Of a stretch of DNA of 64,000 nucleotides, positions 62,424-64,000 are shown piece after piece. Source of the stretch: Caldilineaceae bacterium (GTDB lineage: Bacteria; Chloroflexota; Anaerolineae; Caldilineales; Caldilineaceae). The DNA lies in the NCBI GenBank assembly GCA_022821585.1, contig JAJEDI010000090.1, forward strand, positions 1 through 64,000, given 5' to 3'. Every line of letters begins with the position of its first letter. Positions within the stretch are counted from its first letter, which is position 1. The notes beneath the pieces are model-generated. The model was not told the origin of the DNA. It did no database searches and saw nothing but the letters and a program-made list of their open reading frames with translations. A program made the position numbers and the translations under genes.

Positions 62424-63359
62424 CTAAGGCGAATTCACATTTGGAGATTCTCGCTGCAAACTCTCGACAAGTCGCTTGCCTTCCCCACTGAGAGGCACGG
62501 GCAGCTCAACCACAACCTCCACCAGCAGGTCTCCCCGGTTCTTGTTATCCTTCACATCCGGCATGCCCTGCCCCTTCAACCGGAAAACCTTCCCGTTCTG
62601 TGTGTCCGGCGGGATCGTCAGCGCCACCGCCCCCTGCATCGTATTCACGCGCGCCTCACCCCCGAGGAGCGCAACGAACAGGTCCACGGGTACCTTCGTG
62701 CGCAGGTCGGTCCCATCCACCTCAAATTCCTTGTGCGGCTGTACTGACACCGTCATGATCAGGTCGCCGGCCCGGACCTTCGAGCCCGTTCTGACCCCCG
62801 CCGGGATCGTCACCTCGAACCGGGAATCGCCCTGCTGTACTGTCCGTTTGGTCCCGACGAACGCCTCTTCCAGCGCGATCTCTACCGGGACCGTCTGGCC
62901 GCTGCTGGGGCGGCCGAAACTGGGATGAGGCGCCTGACGCGTCCCTCTGCGCGTCTGCGCCGGCCCACCCCCGAAAAGCTGCTGAAAGAAATCAGAAAAC
63001 GAGCTGCCGGCACCGGCCATGCCGCCGAACATCTGCTCAAACTCTTCAGGACTCACCGTTCGGCCCTTCTGACGCTCCGCGCCGCCGGCATTGTACCACT
63101 GTGACCAGTCGAAATTCTGCCCGCTCTGCTCGTACTGCTGCCACTGCGCGCCGAACTTGTCGTAGGTCCGCCGCTTCGCCTCATCGGACAGAACCGCATA
63201 CGCCTCACTGATCTCTTTGAACCTCTGTTCAGCAGCCGCATCACCGTCATTGACATCGGGATGATACTTGCGCGCCAGCTTGCGATACGCCTTCTTGATG
63301 TCGTCTGCGCTCGCCTTACGCCGCACGCCTAGTACCGCGTAATAGTCCTTATAGTCCAC
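62424..63359 (-). CDS. cbpA: CbpA-type DnaJ co-chaperone
   Basis: A 311-residue J-domain protein. The J domain (1-70) has the HPD motif H33-P34-D35. A Gly/Phe-rich linker (about 105-135) with two Phe-rich turns ([14 protein letters not shown]) follows. The C-terminal substrate-binding domains CTD-I/II come next (about 155-300: [65 protein letters not shown], split: [20 protein letters not shown]). The zinc-finger domain of true DnaJ is absent, as in CbpA/DnaJ-class III. It stimulates DnaK ATPase and binds unfolded proteins. The start is GTG 63359. It follows dnaK (189 nt upstream) on the same strand. Confidence 0.88.
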   Translation of the reverse strand: MDYKDYYAVLGVRRKASADDIKKAYRKLARKYHPDVNDGDAAAEQRFKEISEAYAVLSDEAKRRTYDKFGAQWQQYEQSGQNFDWSQWYNAGGAERQKGRTVSPEEFEQMFGGMAGAGSSFSDFFQQLFGGGPAQTRRGTRQAPHPSFGRPSSGQTVPVEIALEEAFVGTKRTVQQGDSRFEVTIPAGVRTGSKVRAGDLIMTVSVQPHKEFEVDGTDLRTKVPVDLFVALLGGEARVNTMQGAVALTIPPDTQNGKVFRLKGQGMPDVKDNKNRGDLLVEVVVELPVPLSGEGKRLVESLQRESPNVNSP

Positions 63360-63467
63360 TGGTCCGTTCTCCGCTCTATTAGGCCCCTACCGCTCACCCC
63401 GCCTGAACCGCGTGAAGGAAACACTGTCGCACCCTCACCCGGCCCTCAAATTCAGCACCAAAGACGC

Positions 63468-63494
63468 GAAACCGGGCACAGGGCGCCCGGTTTC
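63468..63494 (-). terminator. hairpin between dnaK and cbpA
   Basis: GAAACCGGGC (63468-63477) and GCCCGGTTTC (63485-63494) form a perfect 10-bp stem with a 7-nt loop. On the minus strand it is followed by GCGTCTTTGG, a weak T-run. It may limit read-through from dnaK into cbpA. Confidence 0.5.
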
Positions 63495-63548
63495 TCATCA
63501 TCATATCGTTACTGCGCCCAGGTCGGCAATCCTGGCTCGAACCGCCGC

Positions 63549-64000
63549 CTACACCTGCCGGAACTCGCCTTCCACCACATCGTCCTCATCAGGCGTGCCT
63601 GTACCGTCCGCTTCGCCGGTTGCATCGGGCCCGGCTCCGTTTTCATCTGCCTGCTGCTGATACACCTGCTGCGCCAGCGCAGAACTAGCCTGCTGCAACT
63701 GCTCGGTCAGGCTGGTGATCCGCTCGTGATCATCGCCCTCCATCGCCACCCGCAGGTCGCTGATCGTCTGTTCGATCTGCTCCCGGTCCGAAAGCGGCAC
63801 CTTGTCCCCCAACTCGCCCAAAGTCTTCTCCGTCGCGTAAATCAGACTGTCCGCGGCATTGCGGCTCTCCACCAGCTGACGCTGCTGCAGGTCCGTCGTC
63901 TCGTTCTCCTTGGCCTCGCGCACCAGCCGGTCCACCTCATCGTCGCTGAGGTTCGTCGACGCCGTGATCTGGATGCTCTGCTCCTTGCTCGTCGCCTTGT
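63549..64000 (-). CDS. dnaK: chaperone DnaK, C-terminal part (cut by window edge)
   Basis: The last 150 codons of Hsp70, reading leftwards to a stop at 63549. The right edge starts KATSKEQSIQITASTNLSDDEVDRLVREAKE, the end of the substrate-binding beta domain and start of the lid (split: KEQSIQITASTNLSDDEV). The lid helices follow (DLRVAMEGDDHERITSLTEQL). The tail is Gly/Asp/Glu-rich and ends DDVVEGEFRQV, a form of the EEVD-like end of bacterial DnaK (EVVEGEFRE). The ATPase domain lies right of the window. cbpA follows downstream. Confidence 0.93.
   Translation of the reverse strand, partial: KATSKEQSIQITASTNLSDDEVDRLVREAKENETTDLQQRQLVESRNAADSLIYATEKTLGELGDKVPLSDREQIEQTISDLRVAMEGDDHERITSLTEQLQQASSALAQQVYQQQADENGAGPDATGEADGTGTPDEDDVVEGEFRQV

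Overview
The window is about 61-63% GC by eye and densely coded. It reads as a chromosome segment of a free-living, heterotrophic bacterium, most likely a Chloroflexota member of the Caldilinea/Anaerolineae type. That placement is an inference from gene content: an ArsA ATPase with an HSP20-like tail, a YfhO giant membrane protein, DUF4037, DUF3782, SH3b plus glycoside-hydrolase surface proteins, plant-type LRR proteins, PhyH expansions and Thr/Pro-rich 'TPTPT' lipoprotein linkers. No rRNA, tRNA or CRISPR array was seen. The only recognisable insertion sequence is the cut-off N-terminus of an IS66-type transposase at the left edge.

Left part (1-10.8 kb): the IS66 fragment; a homocysteine methyltransferase-family gene with a small SHOCT-like membrane protein, behind a near-consensus promoter and a 200-nt leader; a large membrane-anchored multidomain glycoside hydrolase; a repeat-rich gap; proBA (proline synthesis); and an FGGY sugar kinase. 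From 11 to 14.6 kb there is a tandem pair of near-identical PhyH dioxygenases followed by an aldehyde dehydrogenase. From 14.7 to 19.1 kb, on the minus strand, lie a DOT1-like methyltransferase, rimO, a ccmG-like thioredoxin, ccmH and a DtxR-type metalloregulator. The regulator has an exact TTGACA-N17-TATAAT promoter and an inverted repeat at its start point. From 19.3 to 23.6 kb, on the plus strand, come a cyclase-family hydrolase, a third PhyH enzyme, a PQQ-type sugar dehydrogenase lipoprotein and an FAD amine/amino-acid oxidase.

Middle (23.7-40 kb): DUF3782, radC, plsX with a NERD-like membrane protein, KDPG aldolase, the bifunctional NAD(P)HX repair enzyme, a Tat-exported sulfite-oxidase-type molybdoenzyme, a GNAT-VOC fusion, DUF4037, an amidohydrolase, YfhO, and a short secreted-protein gene broken by an in-frame TGA.

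Right part (40-64 kb): a long minus-strand run (acetamidase/formamidase, LON-substrate-binding-domain protein, truD, a methyltransferase, ArsA-HSP20, an unknown membrane protein); a BCD/PucC-family transporter; an unknown protein with caspase/CHAT-like His and Cys positions overlapping an HD hydrolase; an IorAB-type molybdenum hydroxylase behind uvsE and an unknown partner gene; two adjacent secreted proteins each built by internal duplication (a DUF1795/PsbP-like pair and a 12+12-repeat LRR protein); a translationally coupled M1 peptidase / DUF2071 / DedA operon; and a cbpA-type co-chaperone downstream of dnaK, which is cut by the window edge.

Two dispersed hairpin-repeat families lie in intergenic gaps. 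Both show base changes that preserve pairing, which suggests the folded form matters. No single unambiguous new multi-gene system is proven. The best candidates for follow-up are the caspase/CHAT-like + HD pair, the uvsE partner protein, the DtxR-ccm operon with its promoter/operator, the PhyH-PhyH-ALDH cassette, and the hairpin repeats.
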